From an uncultured Bacteroidales bacterium (lineage in GTDB: Bacteria; Bacteroidota; Bacteroidia; Bacteroidales; Bacteroidaceae): DNA of 64,000 bases. Below are positions 37,405 through 46,018 of the stretch, piece by piece (positions within the stretch are counted from its first letter, which is position 1; each line of letters begins with the position of its first letter). Under the pieces are notes generated by a model that was given only the letters and a program-made list of their open reading frames with translations, was not told where the DNA came from and did not search any database. A program made the position numbers and the translations under genes. Where the stretch lies: positions 1 to 64,000 of the forward strand of contig CADCDP010000017.1 in NCBI GenBank assembly GCA_902800305.1, read 5' to 3'.

Positions 37405-39563
37405 AATTTGCTACAGCATTTGCACTTGCATCTCTGCTCGCTATGACACACATCGATGCTGATGCACAGACTTTCATCGGGCGACAAACGCCTCCCATCG
37501 AGAACCGCAACCTCACTCCCGAACTGCTTTGGGCAATGGGACGTGTGGGTGGCGCATCGGTGGCTCCCGATGCCAAGTTGATTACTTATAATGTTTCTTA
37601 TTACAGTGTGGCTGAAAACAAAAGCCACACTGTGATTTATGTTTTGAATAGTGACGGTACGGGCGAACAGCTGCTCACCACAGCTAAGACCTCGGAACTC
37701 TCACCCAAGTTTATCGCTGGAGGCAAGAAGATTGCTTTCATGGCTGCCGACAGCGAGGGCACCATGCAGGTGTGGCAGATGAATCCCGACGGTTCTGAGC
37801 GAGTGCAACTCTCTCACGAGCAGGAGGATGTGGAAGACTTCACTTTCTCGCCCGACGAGAAACGGGTCATCCTCATCAAGTCCATCCAGTATGGCCAGCG
37901 CACCAAAGACCGCTATCCCGACCTCGACAAGGCTTCGGGACGTGTCATCACGGGGCTGATGCACCGCCATTGGGACGAGTGGGTGGAGAGCATTCCCCAT
38001 CCCTACGTGGCAAACTTCGACGGCACAGCCATCACGGGCACGAAGGATATACTCGAAGGAGAGCCTTACGAATGTCCAATGAAACCATTTGGCGGCATCG
38101 AACAACTCTGTTTCTCGCCCGACAGCAAGACCATTGCCTACACTTGCCGAAAACTGGAGGGCAAGGACTATGCTTGTTCCACCGACGCTGACATATATAT
38201 ATATAATGTGGAGACAGGCACGACGAAGAACCTCTGCAAGCCAGAAGGGTATGTGCGTCCTACCGTTGACTACACAGAGTCGCTGAAGAATCAAACGGTG
38301 AACACCGAGGCTCCTGTCGTGGGCGGCATGACTTTTGCGGGCTACGACATCAACCCTCAGTTCTCACCCGATGGCAAATACCTCGCTTGGCAAAGCATGA
38401 GGCAGGATGGCTACGAGAGTGACCAGAACCGACTCGTCATCAAAGACTTGAAGACGGGAGAGTGTCGTCAACTGGCTACCGACTTCGACAGCAACGTCGA
38501 TTCCTACTGCTGGGGAGCCGACTCGAAAACACTCTACTTCAATGGCGTTTGGCATGGCGAAACCCACATCTATGCGGTCAACTTGAAGAACCAACTGAGG
38601 CAAATCACAGAGGGACAATACGACTACACTTCCGTTCAGCTGTTCGGAAAGAATCTGTTGTGTACACGTCAGAGCATGTGTGAAGCGACAGAGCTTTACA
38701 TCGTGAACCCTACCAAAGGTACGGCCACACAACTCACTCAGGAAAACCGATACTTTAAGGAGAACATCGACTGGGGCACGGTGGAGCCACGCTGGACAAA
38801 GACGGTGGATGGCAAAGACCTCCTTTCGTGGGTGGTGCTGCCTCCTCATTTCGACAAGACCAAGAAGTACCCCACCCTGCTCTTCTGTGAAGGTGGTCCC
38901 CAAAGCCCCGTGTCTCAGTTCTGGTCATTCCGTTGGAACATGATGATGATGGCAGCCAACGGCTATGTGGTCGTGGCTCCCAACCGTCGTGGCCTCCCTG
39001 GTTTCGGCAAGGCATGGAATGAAGAGATTTCGGAAGACTATGGCGGTCATTGCATGGATGACTATTTCTCTGCCATCGACGACGCTGCCCAGCACCTTCC
39101 TTACGTGGACAAGAATCGTCTGGGATGTGTAGGTGCCAGCTTCGGAGGCTTCAGCGTCTATTGGTTGGCCGGCCACCACAACAAGCGTTTCAAGGCTTTC
39201 ATTGCCCACGATGGCATCTTCAACATCGAGCAGCAGTACTTGGAGACGGAAGAAATGTGGTTTGCCAACTGGGACATGGGTGGTGCTTTCTGGAACGGAC
39301 ACAAGAAGACTTTCGAGAACTCGCCCCATCGATTTGTAGATAAGTGGGACACTCCAATCCTCTGCATCCAAGGCGAAAAGGACTATCGCATCGTCACCTC
39401 GCAAGCTATGTCGGCTTTCAATGCCGCCCAACTGCGCGGCATTCCTTCCGAGTTCCTCTGCTTCCCCGACGAGAACCATTGGGTGCTCAAACCTCAGAAT
39501 GGCATCCTCTGGCAACGCCGCTTCTTTAACTGGCTTGACACATACGTGAAGCATCAAAACTAA
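37398..39563 (+). CDS. Secreted S9 family prolyl oligopeptidase
   Basis: This 721-residue exported serine peptidase has a signal peptide (MIKFATAFALASLLAMTHIDADAQ) and a WD40-like beta-propeller (about 45-450), for example KFIAGGKKIAFMAAD and PQFSPDGKYLAWQS. The C-terminal alpha/beta hydrolase has nucleophile Ser581 in GASFGGFS, Asp662 in GEKDYRIVTS and His694 in ENHWVLKP. It probably releases di- or tripeptides or acyl-amino acids in the periplasm. The two transporter genes downstream, one of POT type, support a peptide-feeding role. Its start is the last of three ATGs in an aaatgat repeat. Confidence 0.92.
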   Translation: MIKFATAFALASLLAMTHIDADAQTFIGRQTPPIENRNLTPELLWAMGRVGGASVAPDAKLITYNVSYYSVAENKSHTVIYVLNSDGTGEQLLTTAKTSELSPKFIAGGKKIAFMAADSEGTMQVWQMNPDGSERVQLSHEQEDVEDFTFSPDEKRVILIKSIQYGQRTKDRYPDLDKASGRVITGLMHRHWDEWVESIPHPYVANFDGTAITGTKDILEGEPYECPMKPFGGIEQLCFSPDSKTIAYTCRKLEGKDYACSTDADIYIYNVETGTTKNLCKPEGYVRPTVDYTESLKNQTVNTEAPVVGGMTFAGYDINPQFSPDGKYLAWQSMRQDGYESDQNRLVIKDLKTGECRQLATDFDSNVDSYCWGADSKTLYFNGVWHGETHIYAVNLKNQLRQITEGQYDYTSVQLFGKNLLCTRQSMCEATELYIVNPTKGTATQLTQENRYFKENIDWGTVEPRWTKTVDGKDLLSWVVLPPHFDKTKKYPTLLFCEGGPQSPVSQFWSFRWNMMMMAANGYVVVAPNRRGLPGFGKAWNEEISEDYGGHCMDDYFSAIDDAAQHLPYVDKNRLGCVGASFGGFSVYWLAGHHNKRFKAFIAHDGIFNIEQQYLETEEMWFANWDMGGAFWNGHKKTFENSPHRFVDKWDTPILCIQGEKDYRIVTSQAMSAFNAAQLRGIPSEFLCFPDENHWVLKPQNGILWQRRFFNWLDTYVKHQN

Positions 39564-39607
39564 GAACTCACAAAATCAAGAACTTAAAAACTAATCAACT
39601 AACCATA

Positions 39608-40954
39608 ATGACACAAACGATTCAGAAAAGATTGAGTGACTCAGCACTTTGGCGCTGGGTGGCACTTGTCATTGTCTCCGTGACAATGATGTTCGGCTAT
39701 TTCTTCACCGATGTGATGTCGCCCCTCGAACCCCTCCTCACCTTGGCGAAAGACCAAGGCGGTTTGGGATGGTCGAGCGACGAGTATGGATTCTTCTCAG
39801 GTTCCTACGGCTTCTTTAACGTGTTCCTCCTGCTGCTCTTCTTCGGTGGCATCATTCTCGACAAGTTTGGCATCCGCTTCACAGGCGTTTTATCAACGGT
39901 GCTCATGTTTGTGGGTGCGCTCATCAAGTGGTGGGCTTTGAAGAACACCTTCGAGGGTGAACTTTTCGGCTACCAAATGCAGGTCATCTATGCTTGTCTC
40001 GGCTTCGCCACCTACGGCGTGGGATGCGAGATAGCGGGTATCACCGTCAGCAAGGTGCTCGTCAAGTGGTTCACAGGACATGAACTGGCACTTGCTATGG
40101 GTTTGCAGGTGGGTTTGGCACGTCTCGGTACCGCTGCCGCCCTCAGTTTCGCCCTTCCGTTCGCCAAGAAGATGGGTGGCGTGTCGGCCAGTGTAGGTCT
40201 GGGTGCTGCCCTGCTTTGTGCTGGTGTTGTAGCTATCATCATCTACAACATCCTCGATAAGAAGGAGGACAAGGCCGCCCAAGCCGTGGCGACTGAACCC
40301 GAACCTGGCTTCCAGTTTGCTGACCTCAAATTCCTCTTCACCAACAAAGGCTTCTGGTACATCACCCTGCTCTGCCTCATGTTCTATGCAGGTGTGTTTC
40401 CCTTCTTGAAGTTCGCCACCAAACTCATGGTCATCAAGTATGGTGTGGATGAAGACCTCGCTGGTTCCATCCCTTCGATGCTGCCCTACGGCACCATCGT
40501 CCTCACACCTGTCTTTGGCTATGTGTACGACAAGATAGGTAAAGGTGCTACTCTTATGATTATCGGCTCTGTGCTCCTCACCATAGTTCATGCCGTCTTC
40601 GCCCTACCCATAACTTCTGTAGCTATCGCCATCTCCATGATGCTGGTGCTGGGTGTCGCTTTCGGACTTGTGCCCTCTGCCATGTGGCCATCCGTCCCGA
40701 AAATCATCCCCATGCAGCTATTGGGCACTGCCTACGCAGTTATCTTCTACATCCAGAACATCGGCCTTTCGCTGGTGCCCATCCTCATCGGTAAAGTGAA
40801 CCAAGCTAACACCGATGCCAACGGCATCATCGACTACACTCAGACGATGACCATCTTTGCCATCTGTGGTGCCATCGCCATCGTCATCGCCTTCCTCCTG
40901 CTTTTTGAGGATAAGAAGAAGGGATATGGCTTGCAGAAATCGAACATTCAATAA
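39608..40954 (+). CDS. Major facilitator superfamily transporter
   Basis: This 448-residue inner-membrane carrier has about 12 hydrophobic helices and a central cytoplasmic loop (DKKEDKAAQAVATEPEP). The start RWVALVIVSVTMMFGYFFTD and the segment YGVGCEIAGITVSKVLVKWF resemble nitrate/nitrite- or organic-anion-type MFS proteins, but no substrate motif is diagnostic. It lies 44 nt after a secreted peptidase and 44 nt before a POT peptide transporter, so an amino acid or peptide product is a reasonable guess. Confidence 0.82.
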   Translation: MTQTIQKRLSDSALWRWVALVIVSVTMMFGYFFTDVMSPLEPLLTLAKDQGGLGWSSDEYGFFSGSYGFFNVFLLLLFFGGIILDKFGIRFTGVLSTVLMFVGALIKWWALKNTFEGELFGYQMQVIYACLGFATYGVGCEIAGITVSKVLVKWFTGHELALAMGLQVGLARLGTAAALSFALPFAKKMGGVSASVGLGAALLCAGVVAIIIYNILDKKEDKAAQAVATEPEPGFQFADLKFLFTNKGFWYITLLCLMFYAGVFPFLKFATKLMVIKYGVDEDLAGSIPSMLPYGTIVLTPVFGYVYDKIGKGATLMIIGSVLLTIVHAVFALPITSVAIAISMMLVLGVAFGLVPSAMWPSVPKIIPMQLLGTAYAVIFYIQNIGLSLVPILIGKVNQANTDANGIIDYTQTMTIFAICGAIAIVIAFLLLFEDKKKGYGLQKSNIQ

Positions 40955-40998
40955 CTAAAAAACATAAAAACTTTAAAACCTAAAAAACCTATAGCTCT

Positions 40999-42522
40999 AT
41001 GTTTGAAGGACAGCCTAAAGGTCTGTGGACCTTGGCATTAGCCAACACAGGCGAACGATTCGGCTACTACACCATGCTAGCCGTATTCACCCTGTTTTTG
41101 CAAGCCAACTTCGGCTTCGACGAGAAACTTACCTCCACCATCTTCTCCAGTTTCCTGATGCTGGTTTACTTCCTGCCCCTCTTCGGCGGTATGCTGGCCG
41201 ACAAGTTCGGCTACTCCAAGATGGTCACCATCGGTATCTTCATCATGTTCATCGGCTACGTGCTCCTCTCTATCCCATTGGGCAAGGAGGCTGTGGCCAT
41301 GATAGCCATGGCAGGCGCATTGCTGCTCGTCAGCTTCGGCACGGGTCTCTTCAAGGGCAACCTCCAAGTGATGGTAGGCGACCTCTATAACGACCCGCAG
41401 TTTGCCGCCAAGCGCGACTCTGGTTTCCAACTCTTCTATATGGCCATCAACGTGGGTGCCCTCTTTGCCCCCACCGCTGCCATCAAGATGATGAACTGGG
41501 CACAGGGTAGCCTTGGCATGACAGAAGCCGATTCTTACCACTTCGCCTTTGCCGTGGCTTGTGCATCGCTCATCGTCAGCATCGCCATCTACTACCTCGG
41601 TAAGAGCACCTTCGCACAGGTCATCACGACCAGCAAGAAGGACAACAAGACCGCTGCAACTGAGAATGTGGAGACACTCTCGAAAAGTGAGACTACCGAG
41701 CGCATCATCTGCCTCATCCTTGTCTTCACCGTGGTGCTCTTCTTCTGGATGGCCTTCCACCAGAATGGACTCACTCTCACCTTCTTCGCTCGTGACTACA
41801 CAGCTACGTCTGCTACGGGTGCAACTGCTATGGAGTTCAACGTGATGAACCTCGTCTGGTGCATCCTCATTATCTACGGACTCTTTGGCTTCTTCCAAAG
41901 CAAAACCGCCAAAGGCAAGGGCATCGGAGCCGCACTAATCTTTATCCCTGCCGCCATCCTCGGTTACACCTACTATCAGAACGCCGACGCTGTGGTGGCA
42001 GTCGATGCGCCTATATTCCAGCAGTTCAATCCAGCTTTCGTCGTAGGTCTCACCCCTGTCAGCATCGCCCTCTTCGGATGGCTTGCCAAGAAGGGAAAAG
42101 AGCCAAAGGCACCCGTCAAGATTGGACTCGGTATGCTCGTGGCAGCCGCTGCCTACATTATGATGACTTTCGCTTGCTTTGGTCTTCCCCTGCCTGCCTA
42201 CGACGCTGAAGGCACCAACCTCCACATGGCCGACGTGACCCCCAACCTGCTCGTCTCCACCTACCTCGTGCTCACTTTCGCCGAGTTGCTTCTCTCCCCC
42301 ATCGGCATCTCGTTCGTCACCAAGGTGGCACCTCCCAAGTACAAAGGCATGATGATGGGTGGTTGGTTTGTTTCCACCGCCCTAGGCAACTTCCTCGTAC
42401 AGATTCCAGGTTATCTCTGGGGTAAAGACTTGACCATTGTGTGGGGTACTCTCGCGGGCATCTGCCTCCTTGCCGCCCTCTTCATCTTCTCCATCATCAA
42501 GAAGCTGAATAAAGTGGCATAA
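40999..42522 (+). CDS. POT family proton-coupled peptide transporter
   Basis: This 507-residue polytopic carrier has the POT signature ANTGERFGYYTMLAVF (ExxERFxYY) near the N-terminus and a second family segment, FYMAINVGALFAP. It should import di- and tripeptides with protons. POT proteins normally have 14 helices in bacteria, and the length fits. It ends the peptidase-MFS-POT group. A strong hairpin element lies about 130 nt downstream. Confidence 0.9.
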   Translation: MFEGQPKGLWTLALANTGERFGYYTMLAVFTLFLQANFGFDEKLTSTIFSSFLMLVYFLPLFGGMLADKFGYSKMVTIGIFIMFIGYVLLSIPLGKEAVAMIAMAGALLLVSFGTGLFKGNLQVMVGDLYNDPQFAAKRDSGFQLFYMAINVGALFAPTAAIKMMNWAQGSLGMTEADSYHFAFAVACASLIVSIAIYYLGKSTFAQVITTSKKDNKTAATENVETLSKSETTERIICLILVFTVVLFFWMAFHQNGLTLTFFARDYTATSATGATAMEFNVMNLVWCILIIYGLFGFFQSKTAKGKGIGAALIFIPAAILGYTYYQNADAVVAVDAPIFQQFNPAFVVGLTPVSIALFGWLAKKGKEPKAPVKIGLGMLVAAAAYIMMTFACFGLPLPAYDAEGTNLHMADVTPNLLVSTYLVLTFAELLLSPIGISFVTKVAPPKYKGMMMGGWFVSTALGNFLVQIPGYLWGKDLTIVWGTLAGICLLAALFIFSIIKKLNKVA

Positions 42523-42863
42523 AAGAATAAGAACTAAAGAATTACTTATACAAGTATTTGTTGTATTCAAGGAACATTTTTTAGTTAAAATTTAATTTTT
42601 AGTCAAAGAATTTTAAGTATTTCAAGATAAGAATTCCACAAGTGGCGGAGAATTAGAAGAGGCTGACGCAGCGTTAATCAAACACTGCGTCAGCCTCTTC
42701 TAATTTTCTGTGGCCAAGCACCATTATGTTTTCAGAGAGGCAGTATAGTGTGCTCACCTAATTTCGTATACAAAAATACATAGTATTTTAACATGACTGT
42801 CACACTAATTACGGAAAACTATCACTTTTTTCCTGTATTTGTTTGTTTGAACGTTTTTTTCAC
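42523..42863. other. Intergenic region with palindromic element
   Basis: No gene is seen. It holds a palindromic element (42601-42715) related to the one at 0.55-0.65 kb, then an AT-rich stretch leading to the promoter at 42864-42871. Confidence 0.65.
42651..42705. repeat. 21-bp perfect hairpin, palindromic element family member 2
   Basis: The arms are 42651-42671 (aattagaagaggctgacgca plus g) and 42685-42705, with a 13-nt loop. It shares agaggctgacgca-g/a-cgtt with 581-598, and its left flank (agaattttaag...gaattc) matches the left flank there in the same order. It may also stop transcription from the POT gene. Confidence 0.8.
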
Positions 42864-42871
42864 TATTTTTG
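42864..42871 (+). promoter_or_regulatory. Promoter of the RsbW-STAS/histidine kinase pair
   Basis: The box is TAttTTTG, with TTTG elements at 42838-42841 and 42842-42845. It ends 4 nt before the ATG at 42876. Confidence 0.6.
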
Positions 42872-42875
42872 CAGC

Positions 42876-43715
42876 ATGATAGAGCAGATTGACTTATTTT
42901 TTACGGATGGCCTCCGCAATGATGCCGATTCCAGTGATAATCGCACCTTGATGTGCCTATCTGTAAAAGAAAGAAACGACGTGATGACCAAGCAGTTATC
43001 AATCATCAACCGTGTTGAAGAACTGAGGTGTGTAACCCAATTCGTTGATGACATTGCCAAAGAACTCAACCTCAACGAGGAAATGCACATGAATATCGGC
43101 CTCGTGCTCGAGGAAATGGTTTCTAACGTCATTTTCTACGCCTACCCCAAAGACATCGTGGGTACTATCAACCTCTGCGCTAAAAGCGATGGGCAATTGC
43201 TTACCCTCTTACTTAGTGACAAGGGGTATGCTTTCGACCCCACGCAGATTGAAAGCAACGATATGGAGGCCAATCCTGCCGAGCGACCGATTGGAGGCAT
43301 GGGGATATACATTGTGAAAAATATAATGAATCACGTAAGCTACCAACGGCTTGACGGACGTAATCTGCTCACCATGAGCATCATTATAAATGAAAGAGTA
43401 TCAAGTATGACACAAATTCTTCAGCAAGATGGACAGACCATCATCAAGACTGGCGCACGTATAGACACGCTGAATGCGCCTCAGTTTGAGAAAGACATCG
43501 AGCCGGCACTCGCTGAGCCAGGTGTAGATCTTGTCATGGACTGCCAGGAGCTTACCTTCATAGCCAGTTCAGGACTACGAATCATACAGAAGACGATGCG
43601 CTCAGTGACGACAGGTAAAGGAAATTTCAAAATCATCAATGTCGGCCCCAGTGTTTACAAAGTGCTGAAGATGACAGGTTTCACCAAGTTTATGACCATA
43701 GAACAGAAAGCATGA
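42876..43715 (+). CDS. Fused RsbW-like anti-sigma kinase and STAS antagonist
   Basis: This 279-residue protein joins two normally separate partner-switching proteins. Residues about 38-175 are an HATPase_c_2 (RsbW/SpoIIAB-like) domain, with N-box LVLEEMVSNVIFYAYP (Glu79, Glu80, Asn84), LSDKGYAFDP (Asp115) and PIGGMGIYIVKNI. Residues about 178-279 are a STAS domain (RsbV/SpoIIAA-like), with ELTFIASSGLRIIQK; Ser231 matches the phosphorylated serine, although the usual Asp before it is Ala. The start is uncertain: 42876 sits right at the predicted transcription start, and MTKQLSIINR at 42984 fits the family better. It is coupled by ATGA to a histidine kinase. Confidence 0.8.
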   Translation: MIEQIDLFFTDGLRNDADSSDNRTLMCLSVKERNDVMTKQLSIINRVEELRCVTQFVDDIAKELNLNEEMHMNIGLVLEEMVSNVIFYAYPKDIVGTINLCAKSDGQLLTLLLSDKGYAFDPTQIESNDMEANPAERPIGGMGIYIVKNIMNHVSYQRLDGRNLLTMSIIINERVSSMTQILQQDGQTIIKTGARIDTLNAPQFEKDIEPALAEPGVDLVMDCQELTFIASSGLRIIQKTMRSVTTGKGNFKIINVGPSVYKVLKMTGFTKFMTIEQKA

Positions 43716-44563
43716 CTATAGAAGAAAGTTACAAACGTCTGCAAAAGGAACATCGCCAGTTGCAGGAGGATTATGCCCAACTGAACACCATGTTTGAGAA
43801 GATGGGTCGAGGCTACGAAGAAGCTCTCAATCTTTTTGACCAAGCTATGGAGTCGTCACGTATGAAGACCGACTTCATTCAGCAGATTTCCCACGAAATA
43901 CGCACCCCACTTAACATTCTCTGCGGCTTTGCACAGGTGTTCACTTCGGGTATGGATTTCGATGAGGCTACCCAGCAGGAAATGAAAAAGGGAATCGTTG
44001 AAAACACTGAGCGTATCACATCGCTGGTGAATAAGATGCTCGAACTGGCAGAAGCAGGTAGCTGCATCCCATTGGAACGTAACGAACAGGTGCAGGCCAT
44101 CCAGATTGCCGCAAGGGCTGCCGATAACTCTTGTATCCTACAGTCCACACATCTTGACTTCGACCTTGACATATCCCCAGAAGCTGAAACAGCCATGCTT
44201 ACCACAGCCTTCGCACCAGCTACCCGTGCTCTTGCGTTGCTACTTGACAACGCTATGAAATTCACACACCCTGCTGAGGCTGCTGGAGGTGCTAACGCTG
44301 TGAAGGAGAAAGCGCATGTTGTGCTCCGTATTACCCTTGACGACAATATGGTAATCTTCGCTGTAGAGGATACTGGTATCGGTATAGCACCTAAAGAATC
44401 TGAGCATATCTTCGAAGAGTTCGTGCAACTCGATAATTATTATGACGGAACAGGCATTGGCCTCACCGTTGCCCGTTCCATAGCTCGTAGGCTGGGAGGC
44501 GACATCAAGCTCGACACCAACTATTCCAATGGTGCAAGATTCGTTTACACCCTACCTATTTAA
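43712..44563 (+). CDS. Soluble sensor histidine kinase
   Basis: This 283-residue kinase has no membrane segment or recognisable sensor domain. Residues 1-50 form a probable coiled coil (RLQKEHRQLQEDYAQLNTMF). The HisKA H-box is QQISHEIRTPLN with His61. The ATPase domain has the N-box LLLDNAMKFT, G1 VEDTGIGIAP and G2 GTGIGLTVARSIARRLGG. No response regulator is adjacent. It overlaps the kinase/STAS fusion by 4 nt, which suggests that its input comes from that protein. The proposed order of signalling is inference. Confidence 0.9.
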   Translation: MTIEESYKRLQKEHRQLQEDYAQLNTMFEKMGRGYEEALNLFDQAMESSRMKTDFIQQISHEIRTPLNILCGFAQVFTSGMDFDEATQQEMKKGIVENTERITSLVNKMLELAEAGSCIPLERNEQVQAIQIAARAADNSCILQSTHLDFDLDISPEAETAMLTTAFAPATRALALLLDNAMKFTHPAEAAGGANAVKEKAHVVLRITLDDNMVIFAVEDTGIGIAPKESEHIFEEFVQLDNYYDGTGIGLTVARSIARRLGGDIKLDTNYSNGARFVYTLPI

Positions 44564-44626
44564 ATTCTCAAAATTAGGGTTTCATTAGAAAAAACGAATG
44601 TTTTATCCTCGAAACAGCATGAAAAG

Positions 44627-44643
44627 AGTGTGGGTTCCACACT
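44627..44643. terminator. Small hairpin after the histidine kinase
   Basis: agtgtgg and ccacact form a 7-bp stem with a 3-nt loop, followed by a short T-poor tail. It is a weak terminator candidate. Confidence 0.35.
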
Positions 44644-44645
44644 TT

Positions 44646-44659
44646 ATGTTATATAACAT
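44646..44659. promoter_or_regulatory. Palindrome upstream of the arabinose locus (candidate operator)
   Basis: ATGTTATATAACAT is a perfect 14-bp palindrome ending 33 nt upstream of the -7 box for galM, so it would overlap the -33 region. It could bind AraR, but I could not confirm the family motif. Confidence 0.4.
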
Positions 44660-44692
44660 GTTTTTCGGGGGTAAATAATCGTTAAAAAGCCG

Positions 44693-44700
44693 TAACTTTG
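44693..44700 (+). promoter_or_regulatory. -7 promoter box for the arabinose locus
   Basis: The box reads TAacTTTG, 39 nt before the ATG at 44740. Confidence 0.65.
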
Positions 44701-44739
44701 GCGAAAGTTTATAAACTAATTATTTTTTACCAAACATTT

Positions 44740-45963
44740 ATGAAAAATCTCAAATCGATTTTGATGGGGAGTGCTACGGCCGTAGCTTTCCTTTGTGCAT
44801 GTAATTCTGCACAACAGCCAGCTCAAGTTGAGTTAACCAAATCTGGCATCAATCCAGCTGACTATGACACAGTTATAGCTGTGGCATACGACGGAGAAAA
44901 GTTCTATGCCGACACTGTGGGAGCTAAACCAGTGAAGCTCTACACGCTAACGAACGCCAATGGTATGGAAGTGTGTATCACAAACTTTGGCGGTCGCATT
45001 GTGAGCATCATGGTGCCAAACAGAGATGGCGAGTTTGTAGATGTGGCTTGTGGTTTCGACAAAGTGGAAAATTATTTCCCATGGAATTTTGAAACGGATT
45101 TTGGTTGCTCAGTAGGTCGCTATGCCAACCGCATCAACAACGGTGAATATACTTACAATGGCCAAACTGTGACACTGCCGAAGAACAACAACGGTGTGGC
45201 TTGTCTGCATGGCGGCTACACAGGGTGGCAGTATCAGGTGTATGATGTAGTGGAAGCCACCGACCAGTCGCTTTCCATCAAGCGAGTATCTCCCGCTGGT
45301 GATAACCAATTCCCTGGCAACGTGGAGGCTACCGTAAAGTTTGAACTGACGGACGACAACGCCATCATCATCAACTACGACGGAACTGCAGACGCTCCTA
45401 CGGTGCTCAACATGACTAACCATACTTATTTCAACCTGTCAGGCGACCTCAACAACACGATTGACGAGTCTGTGCTCTACATCAATGCCGACAACTACAC
45501 GCCTGGCGACCAGTATCTCATCCCAACTGGCGAAATCAAGCCTGTGGAAGGCACAGTGTTTGACTTCCGTACCCCCAAGGCCATCGGTACCGACTTTGAC
45601 AAGAACGACCCCGAAATGGCATCTGTAGGTGGCGGTTATGACCACAACTGGTGTCTGAACACGAAGGGCAACCAAGAGGAAATCGCCGCTACGATGATTG
45701 ACCCACGTTCTGGCATCCGTCTCGATATGTACACGAATGAGCCAGGTGTGCAGGGCTATTCTGCCAATTTCCAGGACGGCACTCGCCCAGGCAAGGGTGG
45801 CATCATGTATCAGAAGCATTGCGCCATCTGTCTGGAAAGCCAGAAGTATCCAGATTCCCCCAACAAGTGCATGATGCCAGGCTGGGAACAGAGCAACCCA
45901 TTTGTTACGCCAGAGAAGCCTTACCATTCTTATTGCAAGTATGCATTTTCAGTGGAAGAATAA
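44740..45963 (+). CDS. galM: Exported aldose 1-epimerase (mutarotase)
   Basis: This 407-residue GalM-family enzyme interconverts alpha and beta anomers of free sugars. It has GRYANRINNGEYTYNG, LHGGYTGWQYQ, the catalytic-His region MTNHTYFNLSG, GGGYDHNWCLN, and the Glu-containing TNEPGVQGYSANF. The N-terminus is a lipoprotein-like signal ending LCACNSAQQ, so it probably sits in the periplasm, tethered to a membrane. An in-frame ATG at 44698 lies within the promoter box, so I use 44740. It is the first gene of the arabinose locus, where it would supply the anomer used by the symporter and isomerase. Confidence 0.92.
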   Translation: MKNLKSILMGSATAVAFLCACNSAQQPAQVELTKSGINPADYDTVIAVAYDGEKFYADTVGAKPVKLYTLTNANGMEVCITNFGGRIVSIMVPNRDGEFVDVACGFDKVENYFPWNFETDFGCSVGRYANRINNGEYTYNGQTVTLPKNNNGVACLHGGYTGWQYQVYDVVEATDQSLSIKRVSPAGDNQFPGNVEATVKFELTDDNAIIINYDGTADAPTVLNMTNHTYFNLSGDLNNTIDESVLYINADNYTPGDQYLIPTGEIKPVEGTVFDFRTPKAIGTDFDKNDPEMASVGGGYDHNWCLNTKGNQEEIAATMIDPRSGIRLDMYTNEPGVQGYSANFQDGTRPGKGGIMYQKHCAICLESQKYPDSPNKCMMPGWEQSNPFVTPEKPYHSYCKYAFSVEE

Positions 45964-46018
45964 AAAACAAATAACAAATAATCAAATAACAAATCTTAAC
46001 AACCCCCAAAATTAAAAA

